Origin: Acidovorax delafieldii
GTDB taxonomy: Bacteria; Pseudomonadota; Gammaproteobacteria; Burkholderiales; Burkholderiaceae_C
Direction: 5' to 3'
NCBI GenBank assembly: GCA_002377855.1
Contig: DFQQ01000035.1
Span: 117,455 to 169,000, forward strand
DNA: 51,546 bases
Shown here: piece after piece, positions 16,025 to 24,416 of the stretch
Position numbering within the stretch: position 1 is the stretch's first letter
Layout of the letters: each line of letters opens with the position of its first letter
Position numbers and translations under genes: made by a program
The notes under the pieces: generated by a model
What the model was told of the DNA's origin: nothing
Seen by the model: only the letters and a program-made list of their open reading frames with translations
The model's database searches: none

Positions 16025-16615
16025 CTACACGCTACATCGCACCTGCGAGAAGGCCACGGGCTCGAAGCACCCGGCCACGGGCGGCGTGGGCCGCAGGGTC
16101 TCGGTGATGATCAGATTGACGGCGTCGTCCAGCCGCACGGCCACATCGCTGTGCACGTCATAGCTGCCCTCGGGCGAGAGGGTGACCTGCGAGTCGGTGG
16201 CGTAAATGCCGGGCAGGATGTGCTTGGCGCCCAGCGACTGCAGCACGGGCCGCAGCGCGTAATCCAGCGCCAGCATGTGGTGCGGACTGCCGCCCGTGGC
16301 CAGGGGCAGCACGGTTTTTCCCTTCAGCGCCGTTTGCGGCAGCAGGTCCAGAAACACCTTGAGCACGCCGCTGTAGGCTGCCTTGTAGACCGGGGTGGCC
16401 ACCACCAGCACGCGGGCCTTGGCCACCTGATCGGTGGCGGCCACCACGGTGGGGTGGCCAAAGTCGGCCAGCAGAAGGGCCTGGGGCGATAGGTCGCGGA
16501 TATGGATGCGGTCCACCAGCGCGCCACGGGCATGCAGGCGCTGCGATACGGCATCGAGCAAGGCGGCAGAGCGGGAGCGCTCAGAGGGGCTGCTGGCAAT
16601 CAACAAGGCGGACAT
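16025..16615 (-). CDS. ssuE: SsuE, NAD(P)H-dependent FMN reductase
   Basis: A 196-residue flavodoxin-fold reductase that supplies FMNH2 to SsuD. Seen are the phosphate-binding loop ASSPSERSRSAALL, VATPVYKAAYSGVLKVFLDL and LPLATGGSPHHMLALDYALRP, all typical of SsuE. The start follows an AAGGAA site. It is the first gene of the ssu operon, and a palindromic interspersed element lies 15 bp upstream of its start, within the presumed leader. Confidence 0.94.
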   Translation of the reverse strand: MSALLIASSPSERSRSAALLDAVSQRLHARGALVDRIHIRDLSPQALLLADFGHPTVVAATDQVAKARVLVVATPVYKAAYSGVLKVFLDLLPQTALKGKTVLPLATGGSPHHMLALDYALRPVLQSLGAKHILPGIYATDSQVTLSPEGSYDVHSDVAVRLDDAVNLIITETLRPTPPVAGCFEPVAFSQVRCSV

Positions 16616-16630
16616 GGCGTTCCTTCACTA

Positions 16631-16687
16631 TTATTTTGATAGCTACTTGCGCTTGTTCTGCAAGCGCCAGAGGCATTTTTTTATTCA
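16631..16687 (+). repeat. Palindromic interspersed element upstream of ssuE
   Basis: ATTTTGATAGCTACTTGCGC, TTG, short loop, CAAGCGCCAGAGGCATTTTT: a well-preserved copy. GCGCTTG pairs with CAAGCGC, and the outer T-rich/A-rich ends can pair further. It lies between sbp and ssuE and could act as a transcript hairpin. Confidence 0.8.
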
Positions 16688-16783
16688 AAAGACAAGGCTC
16701 CGCCCTGCCCACCGGGTTGGGCGGGTTCTTAGGGCCTGGGCGGTGCCCAGGCGTTTGAAGGGATGGGGGGCGGGCCTGCCGGT

Positions 16784-17818
16784 TTACTTCTTGGTGTAGA
16801 TCTGGTCAAAGCTCGCGTTGTCTGCAAAGTGGTCCTTGGCCGCCTTGTCCCAGCCACCGAACGCATCATTGATGGTGAACAGGTTCAGCTTGGGGAACTG
16901 CTTGGCGTACTTGGCCTTGGCTTTGTCAGACACGGCCGGACGGTAGAAGTGCTTGCCTGCAATGTCCTGGCCTTCTTCGGTGTAGAGGTACTGCAGGTAC
17001 GCCTCCGCCACCGTGCGGGTGCCCTTCTTGTCCACGTTCTTGTCCACCACCGAGACGGCGGGCTCGGCCAGGATGGAGATCGACGGGGCAATTACATCGA
17101 ACTTGGCGCCGAACTCTTTTTCGAGCAGGTAGGCCTCGTTCTCCCAGGCGATCAGCACATCGCCCTGGTTGCGCTGCGCAAAGGTGATGGTGGAGCCGCG
17201 CGCGCCGGTGTCCAGCACGGGCACGTTGCCATACAGCTTGGCCACGAAGTCCTTGGCCTTGCTTTCATCACGGTTTGGACCGCCGTACTTGCGCTTGGCA
17301 AATTCCCAGGCGGCCAGGTAGTTCCAGCGCGCGCCGCCGGAGGTCTTGGGGTTGGGCGTGATCACCTTCACATCGGCGCGCACCAGGTCGTCCCAGTCCT
17401 TGATGCCCTTGGGGTTGCCCTGGCGCACCACGAGCACGATGGTCGAGGTGTAGGGCGAGCTGTTGTGCGGCAGGCGCTTTTGCCAGTCTTTCGGAATCCA
17501 GCCGCCATTGGCATGCAGGGCATCGGTGTCACCCGCCAGGGCCAGAGTGGCCACGTCGGCTTCCAGCCCGTCGATGATGGAGCGCGCCTGCTTGCCCGAG
17601 CCGCCGTGGCTTTGCTTGATGGTCACATCCTGGCCGGTCTTGGCCTTCCAGTGCTTGGCAAACGCCTGGTTGAACTCCACGTACAGCTCGCGGGTGGGGT
17701 CGTACGAGACGTTGAGCAGCGTCACAGACTGTGCAAACGACGGCAGTGCGGTCAACGCCAAAGCGCCTGCAAAGGTTGCGGCCAATGGAAACTTGATAAA
17801 GTCGCGGCGAAAGCTCAT
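16784..17818 (-). CDS. sbp: Sulfate-binding periplasmic protein
   Basis: A 344-residue type II periplasmic binding protein of the Sbp/CysP family, with a signal peptide (FIKFPLAATFAGALALTALP). Family hallmarks are LLNVSYDPTRELYVEFNQAF, KQSHGGSGKQARSIIDGL, TPNPKTSGGARWNYLAAW and GDVLIAWENEAYLL. It binds sulfate (or thiosulfate) for the CysTWA permease, which is not in this window. The ATG at 17818 follows a GAGGA site. The gene diverges from yggX; the 167-bp gap should hold both promoters, probably with CysB control. Confidence 0.94.
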   Translation of the reverse strand: MSFRRDFIKFPLAATFAGALALTALPSFAQSVTLLNVSYDPTRELYVEFNQAFAKHWKAKTGQDVTIKQSHGGSGKQARSIIDGLEADVATLALAGDTDALHANGGWIPKDWQKRLPHNSSPYTSTIVLVVRQGNPKGIKDWDDLVRADVKVITPNPKTSGGARWNYLAAWEFAKRKYGGPNRDESKAKDFVAKLYGNVPVLDTGARGSTITFAQRNQGDVLIAWENEAYLLEKEFGAKFDVIAPSISILAEPAVSVVDKNVDKKGTRTVAEAYLQYLYTEEGQDIAGKHFYRPAVSDKAKAKYAKQFPKLNLFTINDAFGGWDKAAKDHFADNASFDQIYTKK

Positions 17819-17985
17819 GGGGGTCCTCGTTTTTGAATGTGGGCGGTGCAAAACACCGATGAAACGCATTCTGGAAGGCCCTCTTAAAAACTGGAACCAA
17901 TAAGATTTCAGTTCTTAATACCCAAAACATCTGAAGACTGGCCCGCGCAGCCTTCGCACCCACCCCATCACGAGAAGGAAACACC

Positions 17986-18258
17986 ATGGCACGCACCGTC
18001 CAATGCATCAAACTCGGCCAAGAGGCAGAAGGCCTGGACTTTCCGCCCTACCCTGGCGAGCTGGGCAAGCGCATCTGGGAAAGCGTCAGCAAGCAAGCCT
18101 GGGCCGACTGGCTCAAGCACCAGACCATGCTGGTCAATGAAAACCGCCTGAACCTGGCCGACGCCCGCGCCCGCCAATACTTGGCCCGGCAGATGGAAAA
18201 CCATTTCTTTGGCGGCGGCGCAGACGCCGCGGCGGGCTACGTCCCGCCCAGCGCGTAA
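17986..18258 (+). CDS. yggX: Oxidative damage protection protein / Fe(II) trafficking protein
   Basis: The 90-residue length is exactly that of the YggX family. It starts MARTVQCIKLGQEAEGLDF and contains GELGKRIWESVSKQAWADWL and LARQMENHFFGG, with Cys7 in the family position. YggX protects iron-sulfur proteins and is thought to move ferrous iron. Its start follows a GAAGGAAAC site. The 3' end, from Asn72 to the stop, is repeated twice more downstream (see the repeat at 18199-18465). Confidence 0.94.
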   Translation: MARTVQCIKLGQEAEGLDFPPYPGELGKRIWESVSKQAWADWLKHQTMLVNENRLNLADARARQYLARQMENHFFGGGADAAAGYVPPSA

Positions 18259-18465
18259 CGCAGCAAAGCGAAGTACAGCGCTGCAAGAAATGGTTTCGCC
18301 AAAACCACTTTTTCGGCGGCGGCGCAGACGCTGCGGCGGGCTATGTCCCGCCCAGCGCATAACGAAGCGAAGCGAAGTGCAGCGCTGCAAAAACAGTTTC
18401 GCCAAAACCACTTTTTCGGCGGCGGCGCAGACGCCGCGGCGGGCTACGTCCCGCCCAGCCAGTGA
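18199..18465 (+). repeat. Tandem triplication of the yggX 3' end
   Basis: The last 20 codons of yggX (18199-18258) recur at 18303-18362 and 18406-18465, periods 104 and 103 bp. All three copies encode NHFFGGGADAAAGYVPPS followed by one residue (A, A, Q) and a stop. Copy 2 differs from copy 1 at six bases, all synonymous third positions; copy 3 has three synonymous changes plus the last codon and the stop codon. The spacers between copies are also related to each other, and they are free of stops in the frame that enters the next copy. A 12-bp inverted repeat (AAACCATTTCTT at 18198 and its complement at 18285) encloses copy 1. Confidence 0.92.
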
Positions 18466-18520
18466 GTGATCTAACGCAATAGCGGCAGATCCCGCTTCGG
18501 GTACAAACCAAACCCAGCAC

Positions 18521-18547
18521 GGCGCCCTTGTGGCGCCCTTTTTTTTC
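18521..18547 (+). terminator. Rho-independent terminator before mnmC
   Basis: GGCGCC, loop CTTGT, GGCGCC, then C and a run of at least seven T. It should end transcripts from yggX and its repeated tail before the mnmC start. Confidence 0.85.
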
Positions 18548-18599
18548 TGGGCCGCGCGCAAGGCTTGCACGGGCCCGGTGTTCAGCACTTGCATACCCC

Positions 18600-20558
18600 A
18601 TGTCCGAGCCCATCGACTGGCTGCCCGACGGCACCCCCTACAGCCCCCGCTTTGGCGACCGCTACCACAGCGAAAACGGGGGGCTGGACCAGGCCCGCCG
18701 CGTGTTTCTGCAAGGCTGCGGCCTGCCTGCGGCCTGGGCTGACCAGCCCCAGTGGCGGGTGCTGGAAACGGGCTTTGGCTTTGGGCTGAACTTTCTCGTC
18801 ACCTGGGCTGCATGGCGCGCCGACCCGCAGCGCCCGCGCCTGCTGCACTTCATCTCCACCGAAGCCTGGCCCGTGAGCGCTGCCGACCTGCTGCGCGCCA
18901 CCAGCGCCCACCCCGAACTGGAGCCCCTGGCCGAGCAACTGCACGCCCAATGGTGGGGCCTGCTGCCCGGCGTGCACCGCCTGGCGTTTGAAGACAGCCG
19001 CGTGCTGCTCACCCTGTACGTGGGCGACGCGCAAGAAATGCTGCGCCAGCAGGCGCCCACCGCCGACTCGGTGTACCTCGACGGCTTCAGCCCCTCCGTC
19101 AACCCCGACATCTGGAGCGCCCACACCCTCAAAGCCGTGGCGCGCTGCTGCCGCCGTGGCACGCAACTGGCCACCTGGACCATTGCCCGCGCCGTGCGCG
19201 ATGCGCTGGCCGAGTGCGGCTTTGAAGTGCAGCGCGTGCCCGGCGTGCCCCCCAAACGCGACAACCTGCACGCCACCTACAACCCCCACTGGGAACCTCG
19301 CGCCCGCACGGCCACGCTGCCCGATGCCGCCACCCCAACCAGCGCGCAGCATAAGCACTGCATGGTGATTGGTGGCGGGCTGGCCGGGGCTGCGGCAGCC
19401 GCCAGCCTGGCCCGCCGGGGCTGGCAGGTGCAGGTGCTAGACCAGGCTAATGAACCCGCTGCGGGCGCATCGGGCCTGCCAGCGGGTGTGTTTGCGCCCC
19501 ATGTGTCGCCCGACGATGCCGTGCTCTCGCGCCTATCGCGCAGCGGCGTGCGCACCACCTTGCAGCAAGCCAGCCAGCGCCTGCAGGAAGGGCAAGACTG
19601 GGGCCCCACCGGCGTGCTGGAACACCGCACCGACGACACCCCCGGCTTGCCCGCCGACTGGCACGAAGGGCCAGGCTCCGACTGGACCATTCCCGCCCCC
19701 GAATCAACCCGTGAACAAGCGGGCCTGCCGCCGGACGCAGTGGCCTGCTGGCACACCCGGGCGGGCTGGATCCGCCCGCCCCAGTTGGTGCGGGCCCTGC
19801 TGCGTGAACCTGGCGTGACCTGGCGTGGCCAATGCGCCGTGGCAAGCCTGCGCCCCATGCCGGGAACCGATGCCGCCGCCCCCACAGAATGGCAGGCACT
19901 GGATGCGCAAGGCCAGGTGCTGGCCCAGGCCCCGGTGGTGGTGATTGCCGCAGGTGCGGGCAGCCCCACCCTGCTGACCGAGCGCTGGCCCCTGCAGCCC
20001 GTGCGCGGGCAAGTGTCCTGGGGCCGCTATGCCGCGGACCTGCCGCCACCCGCGCCCTTCCCAGCCAATGGGCATGGCAACGTGGTGCCGTCGTTTGGCG
20101 TGGGGCAGACTGACAACCCGGCGGAGCAGGCCACCGAGCGCGCCTGGATCATGGGCTCGACATTCGAGCGCAATGTGACCGAGCTGCCCGCCAGCGCACC
20201 AGAGCAACTCGCCGCCCACCAGGGGCAATGGAACAAGCTGCAAACCCTGATGCCGACGGCCGCACGCGCCCTGGCGCCGCGTTTCGAGGCCCGGCTGGCG
20301 GCTGGCGAGCTGGCCGCTGGCGCAGCCGCCCCGGTTGAACACTGGGCCGCCGTGCGCTGTACCGCGCCCGACCGCCTGCCTATCGTGGGGCCGGTGGATG
20401 CTGCCACGCTGCCCGGCCTGTGGGTGTGCACGGCCATGGGTGCGCGGGGGCTGACCCTGGCCTTGCTGTGTGGCGAATTGCTGGCCGCCCGCCTGAACGG
20501 CGAACCCCTGCCGCTGGACGCCAAGCTGGCCCGTGCGCTGGCCAGTGAGCGCATGTGA
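18600..20558 (+). CDS. mnmC: Bifunctional tRNA 5-methylaminomethyl-2-thiouridine synthesis protein MnmC
   Basis: A 652-residue fusion. Residues 1-230 form the SAM-dependent methyltransferase (MnmC2, with FGDRYHSENGGLDQARRVF, ETGFGFGLNFLVTW and VYLDGFSPSVNPDIW). The rest is the FAD-dependent oxidoreductase (MnmC1, with the dinucleotide motif VIGGGLAGAAAAASLARRGW and the C-terminal TAMGARGLTLALLCGEL). Together they turn the cmnm5 group at tRNA wobble U34 into nm5 and then mnm5. The ATG at 18600 matches the family start. Transcribed alone behind a terminator. Confidence 0.94.
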   Translation: MSEPIDWLPDGTPYSPRFGDRYHSENGGLDQARRVFLQGCGLPAAWADQPQWRVLETGFGFGLNFLVTWAAWRADPQRPRLLHFISTEAWPVSAADLLRATSAHPELEPLAEQLHAQWWGLLPGVHRLAFEDSRVLLTLYVGDAQEMLRQQAPTADSVYLDGFSPSVNPDIWSAHTLKAVARCCRRGTQLATWTIARAVRDALAECGFEVQRVPGVPPKRDNLHATYNPHWEPRARTATLPDAATPTSAQHKHCMVIGGGLAGAAAAASLARRGWQVQVLDQANEPAAGASGLPAGVFAPHVSPDDAVLSRLSRSGVRTTLQQASQRLQEGQDWGPTGVLEHRTDDTPGLPADWHEGPGSDWTIPAPESTREQAGLPPDAVACWHTRAGWIRPPQLVRALLREPGVTWRGQCAVASLRPMPGTDAAAPTEWQALDAQGQVLAQAPVVVIAAGAGSPTLLTERWPLQPVRGQVSWGRYAADLPPPAPFPANGHGNVVPSFGVGQTDNPAEQATERAWIMGSTFERNVTELPASAPEQLAAHQGQWNKLQTLMPTAARALAPRFEARLAAGELAAGAAAPVEHWAAVRCTAPDRLPIVGPVDAATLPGLWVCTAMGARGLTLALLCGELLAARLNGEPLPLDAKLARALASERM

Positions 20559-20709
20559 AAACGTCCGCAAGACCGCCATGCGAGCCGCCGGAAAGCTGAT
20601 TGACCACCAGCCCGGCGCGCGTTACAACACTTCTTTATATCTATATTTGCATATTAGAAGCACAAAACAATAGTTTGCTTCCATAAGAAGCCCCTCTACA
20701 TTCGCCGCC

Positions 20710-21513
20710 ATGCATGAATTGGCGTTTGTCTTTGCGGGTTTCGCGGTGGGTCTAATCGTCGGACTCACTGGCGTGGGCGGTGGCTCGCTGATGACGCCCA
20801 TCCTCATCTTCTTTTTCGGCATCAAGCCCCACATGGCCGTGGGCACGGATTTGCTGTTTGCCGCCTTCACCAAGATGGGCGGCACCGTCAGCCTGGCCCG
20901 CCAGCGCCTAGTGCCCTGGAAGGTCGTGGGCCAACTGTGCGCGGGCAGCATTCCCGCCGCCCTGCTGGCGCTGTGGGCCCTGCACACCCTGGGCCCGGCC
21001 AGCGCCACCGCGCAGCGCATCATGACCACCACGCTGGGTTTTGCCCTGCTGCTCACGGCCGCCGCCACGCTCTACAAGGCCATTGTTTTCTCTGCCCAGC
21101 ACCAGGCTGCCCAAAACGCCGCGCGCAAGGCCCACACTGGTGATGCCACCCGCCCGCGCCACTGGAGCCTGCCCGTGCTGCTGGGCGCGGTGATCGGTAC
21201 GCTGGTCACGTTCACATCGGTGGGCGCAGGCGCCATCGGCGTCACCGTGCTGCTGCTGGTCTACCCCCTGCTGCCGCTGCCGCGCATCATTGGCGCCGAC
21301 ATTGCCTATGCCGTTCCTTTGACCCTGGTGGCGGGCCTGGGCCATGCCTCGCTCGGCTCGGTGGACTGGCCTTTGCTTGCACAATTGCTGGCTGGATCGC
21401 TGCCCGGCATCTGGCTGGGCTCGCGCTTGGTCACCCGCACCCCTGAGCGCCTTATCCGCTCTGCCCTTTCTCTGTTGCTCGCCTGGGCGGGCTTCAAACT
21501 GATTCTGATCTGA
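20710..21513 (+). CDS. TauE/SafE-type sulfite/sulfur-anion exporter
   Basis: A 267-residue inner-membrane protein with about eight membrane segments in two repeated halves (FAVGLIVGLTGVGGGSLMTP and the later TFTSVGAGAIGVTVLLL), the mark of TauE/SafE. It is first in a run with cysI, DUF934, cysH, cysD and cysN (10 bp before cysI), so it probably moves sulfite or a related anion connected with sulfate assimilation. The AT-rich stretch at 20635-20700 is the likely promoter, with a CysB-type site expected. Confidence 0.88.
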   Translation: MHELAFVFAGFAVGLIVGLTGVGGGSLMTPILIFFFGIKPHMAVGTDLLFAAFTKMGGTVSLARQRLVPWKVVGQLCAGSIPAALLALWALHTLGPASATAQRIMTTTLGFALLLTAAATLYKAIVFSAQHQAAQNAARKAHTGDATRPRHWSLPVLLGAVIGTLVTFTSVGAGAIGVTVLLLVYPLLPLPRIIGADIAYAVPLTLVAGLGHASLGSVDWPLLAQLLAGSLPGIWLGSRLVTRTPERLIRSALSLLLAWAGFKLILI

Positions 21514-21523
21514 GTGCTTCACG

Positions 21524-23362
21524 ATGTACCAATACACCGACTTTGACCGCCAATTCATTCGCCTGCGCGCCGAGCAGTTCCGCGACCAGCTCGAACGCTG
21601 GCAGGCCGGCAAGCTGACCGAAGAGCACTTTCGCCCGCTGCGCCTGCAAAACGGCTGGTACGTGCAGCGCTACGCGCCCATGCTGCGCGTGGCCGTGCCG
21701 TATGGCGAGCTCTCCAGCACCCAGTTGCGCGTGCTGGCCCGTGTGGCCCGCGAATACGACCAGCCCGAGCCCGCCCTGCTGGCCGAGGCCCAGGCCACGC
21801 AAGAAAAACTGGGCGCCATTCCGCTGGCAGACGGTCGCCGCATCGGCACCAAGCTGAAGTACGGCTATGGCCACTTCACCACGCGCACCAACGTGCAATA
21901 CAACTGGATTCCACTGTCCAAGGCCGCTGACGTGATGGACCTGCTGGCCACCGTGCAGCTGCACGGCATCCAGACCAGCGGCAACTGCATCCGCAACATC
22001 AACAGCGACGCGCTCGCCGGCATCGCCGCCGACGAGATTGCCGACCCGCGCCCTTTCTGCGAAATCTTGCGCCAGTGGAGCACGCTGCACCCCGAGTTCT
22101 CGTTCCTGCCCCGCAAGTTCAAGATCTCGATCAACGGTGCGCGCGAAGACCGCGCCGCTTTAGGCTGGTACGACGTGGGTCTGCAGCTGGTGAAGAACGA
22201 CGCGGATGAGCTGGGCTTCAAGGTGCGCGTGGGCGGCGGTATGGGCCGCACCCCCACCATCAGCCCGGTGCTGCGCGAGTTCCTGCCGTGGAACCAGCTC
22301 ATGAACTACCTGGAGGCCGTGATCCGCGTCTACAACCGCTACGGCCGCCGCGACAACAGCTGGAAGGCGCGCATCAAGATCCTGGTGAAGGCCGAAGGCC
22401 AGGCCTACATCGACCAGGTGAATGAAGAATTCCGCCAGATCGTCGAGGACGAAGGTGGCCCGCACACCATCACCCAGGCCGAATACGACCGCGTGGCCGC
22501 GAACTTCCGCGAGCCCGACCTCGACCTCTCGCCCGCCAACGCCGAAACCGAAACGCTGGAGCTGCTGCGCACCGCCGCGAGCGAAGACCGCGACTTCGGC
22601 CGCTGGCTCACCAGCAACGTGCTGCCGCACCGCCACCCGCAACTGCGCGCCGTGATGCTGTCGTTCAAGCGCCTGGGCTATGCGCCCGGCGACGCCACGG
22701 CCGAGCAGATGGAAGCCGCCGCCGAGCTGGCCGACCGCTTCTCGGGCGGCGAAGCCCGCGTGACGCACGAACAGAACCTGCTGCTGCCCTGGGTGCGCCG
22801 CGACCAGCTCCCCGCCCTGTACCAGGCCGCCAAGGCGCTGGGCCTGGCCAAGCCGAACATCGGCCTGCTGACCGACATGATCGCCTGCCCCGGCGGCGAT
22901 TTCTGCTCGCTGGCCAACGCCCGCAGCCTGCCTATTGCCGAAGCCATCACCGAGCGCTACCAGGACCTGGACGAGTTGTGGGACCTGGGCGAGATCGACC
23001 TGCACATCAGCGGCTGCATCAACAGCTGCGGCCACCACCACAGCGGCCACATCGGCATTCTGGGCGTCGACAAGGACGGCAAGGAGTGGTACCAGATCAC
23101 CCTGGGCGGGGCCGACGGCTCCAACCTCTCGGGCCCCGCCACGCCGGGCAAGATCATCGGCCCCTCGTTCAGCGCTTCGGAAGTGCCAGGCGTGATCGAA
23201 GCCCTGCTGAACACCTACCGCACCGAGCGCCAGCCGCTGGCCGACGACGCACAAGGCCCGCGCTACGAACACTTCATCGACACCGTGCGCCGCGTGGGCC
23301 TGGAGCCCTTCAAAGCCGCCGCCAACGCAGCCCGCCGCCCCGCTGAAACCGAAACCGCCTGA
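21524..23362 (+). CDS. cysI: Sulfite reductase hemoprotein subunit
   Basis: The 612-residue siroheme/[4Fe-4S] enzyme reduces sulfite to sulfide with six electrons. Two ferredoxin-like nitrite/sulfite reductase halves are visible. Substrate-binding arginines lie around YGYGHFTTRTNVQYNW and RKFKISINGAREDRA. The cluster ligands are in CPGGDFC (about residues 455-461) and SGCINSCGHHH (about 497-501). No cysJ is present; ferredoxin and FNR encoded downstream may supply electrons. Nitrite reductase is the alternative, but cysH-cysD-cysN next to it make sulfite the substrate. Confidence 0.93.
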   Translation: MYQYTDFDRQFIRLRAEQFRDQLERWQAGKLTEEHFRPLRLQNGWYVQRYAPMLRVAVPYGELSSTQLRVLARVAREYDQPEPALLAEAQATQEKLGAIPLADGRRIGTKLKYGYGHFTTRTNVQYNWIPLSKAADVMDLLATVQLHGIQTSGNCIRNINSDALAGIAADEIADPRPFCEILRQWSTLHPEFSFLPRKFKISINGAREDRAALGWYDVGLQLVKNDADELGFKVRVGGGMGRTPTISPVLREFLPWNQLMNYLEAVIRVYNRYGRRDNSWKARIKILVKAEGQAYIDQVNEEFRQIVEDEGGPHTITQAEYDRVAANFREPDLDLSPANAETETLELLRTAASEDRDFGRWLTSNVLPHRHPQLRAVMLSFKRLGYAPGDATAEQMEAAAELADRFSGGEARVTHEQNLLLPWVRRDQLPALYQAAKALGLAKPNIGLLTDMIACPGGDFCSLANARSLPIAEAITERYQDLDELWDLGEIDLHISGCINSCGHHHSGHIGILGVDKDGKEWYQITLGGADGSNLSGPATPGKIIGPSFSASEVPGVIEALLNTYRTERQPLADDAQGPRYEHFIDTVRRVGLEPFKAAANAARRPAETETA

Positions 23363-23374
23363 GGGTTTATCACT

Positions 23375-23755
23375 ATGAAAATAATAGCTGCTCACGAGTA
23401 CCAGCCAAGCCCTGCAGGCCTGAAAGTCATTGAATTGCCAAACGACGCCAACCCATTTGAGCTGGACCTCTCGGGCGTGGATCGCATCGATCTGCAGTTC
23501 CCCAAGTTCACCGACGGCCGGGCCTTCAGCCAGGCCCGCCTGCTGCGCGGCCGCCTGAAGTTTGCGGGCGAGTTGCGCGCCACCGGTGACGTGCTGATCG
23601 ACCAGCTGGTGCAGATGGCCCGCTGCGGCTTTGACGTGGCCGTGCTGCGCGAAGGCCTGGACATGGCTGACGCCCAGCGCCAGTTCGACCGCTTCCACGC
23701 TTTCTACCAAGGCGACGTGACACACCCGCTGCCCCACTTCCGCGAGGCCGCCTGA
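23375..23755 (+). CDS. DUF934 family protein of the sulfate assimilation operon
   Basis: A 126-residue protein of the DUF934 family, always found between cysI and cysH in this group; its biochemical role is unknown to me. Seen are FPKFTDGRAFSQARLLRG, RATGDVLIDQLVQMARCGF and the C-terminal FHAFYQGDV. The first codons (MKIIAAHEYQPSPAGLK) correspond to part of a palindromic interspersed element, so the N-terminus may have been rewritten by it. The stop overlaps the cysH start (TGATG). Confidence 0.85.
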   Translation: MKIIAAHEYQPSPAGLKVIELPNDANPFELDLSGVDRIDLQFPKFTDGRAFSQARLLRGRLKFAGELRATGDVLIDQLVQMARCGFDVAVLREGLDMADAQRQFDRFHAFYQGDVTHPLPHFREAA

Positions 23756-24402
23756 TGAACGCCAGAGACCCCCACGCCATGAACGCAACCGACCTCGCCC
23801 GCATCAACGCCGACCTGGGCCGCAACGCCCCCGCCCTGGTCGAATGGGCCCTGGGCCTGGGCCAGCCCTCTATCGTCACTACCAACTTTCGCCCGTTCGA
23901 AGCGGTGATCCTGCACATGGTGGCCTCGGTGCAGCGCGATGTGCCCGTGGTTTGGATGGACAACGGCTACAACACCGAAGCCACCTATCGCTTTGCCGAC
24001 GAGGTGACGAAGCTGCTGGGCCTGAATCTGCAGATCTACCTGCCGCGCCGCTCGCGCGCCCACCGCGAAGCCGTGGAAGGCCCCACGCCCGCGCTGGACG
24101 ATCCGCGCCATGTCGCCTTCACCGAGGAAGTGAAGCTCGAGCCCTTTGCCCGCGCCCTGCGCGAGACCGCGCCCCAGGTCTGGTTCACCGCCCTGCGTGC
24201 CACTGACACCGCCGTGCGCGCGCAGATGGACCCGGTGAGCATCAACCCCGACGGTTTGATCAAGGTGGCGCCGCTGCTGCACTGGTCGTCCAAAGACCTG
24301 CACGAATACTGCGTGAAGCACGGCCTGCCCAACAACTTTGACTACGTGGACCCGACCAAGGGCGAAGACAACCGCGAATGCGGATTGCATCTGGCCCACT
24401 GA
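23755..24402 (+). CDS. cysH: Adenylylsulfate/phosphoadenylylsulfate reductase
   Basis: A 215-residue thioredoxin-dependent reductase making sulfite from activated sulfate. It shows VVWMDNGYNTEATYRFADEV, LEPFARALRETAPQVWFTAL and the catalytic Cys at the C-terminus (ECGLHLAH). The Cys-Cys and Cys-x2-Cys pairs that bind the [4Fe-4S] cluster in APS reductases are absent. By the usual rule it should therefore use PAPS, yet no APS kinase (cysC) is in the operon. The segment between the ATP-sulfate site and the C-terminus is shorter than in E. coli CysH. Start at 23755 or the ATG at 23779. Confidence 0.88.
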   Translation: MNARDPHAMNATDLARINADLGRNAPALVEWALGLGQPSIVTTNFRPFEAVILHMVASVQRDVPVVWMDNGYNTEATYRFADEVTKLLGLNLQIYLPRRSRAHREAVEGPTPALDDPRHVAFTEEVKLEPFARALRETAPQVWFTALRATDTAVRAQMDPVSINPDGLIKVAPLLHWSSKDLHEYCVKHGLPNNFDYVDPTKGEDNRECGLHLAH

Positions 24403-24416
24403 ACCCGGACACCCCC

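Noticed and set aside
14090..16492. 800-codon plus-strand frame opposite the two ssuA genes and ssuE
   Set aside because: It spans three real genes on the other strand and their gaps. It is open only because of codon bias in high-GC DNA.
18209..18469. Arg-rich 86-codon frame over the yggX tail repeats
   Set aside because: It is a different frame from the conserved tail codons and has no ribosome site. The synonymous pattern supports the yggX frame, not this one.
22160..23788. 542-codon minus-strand frame opposite cysI
   Set aside because: Antisense shadow; cysI is certain from its cluster-binding motifs.
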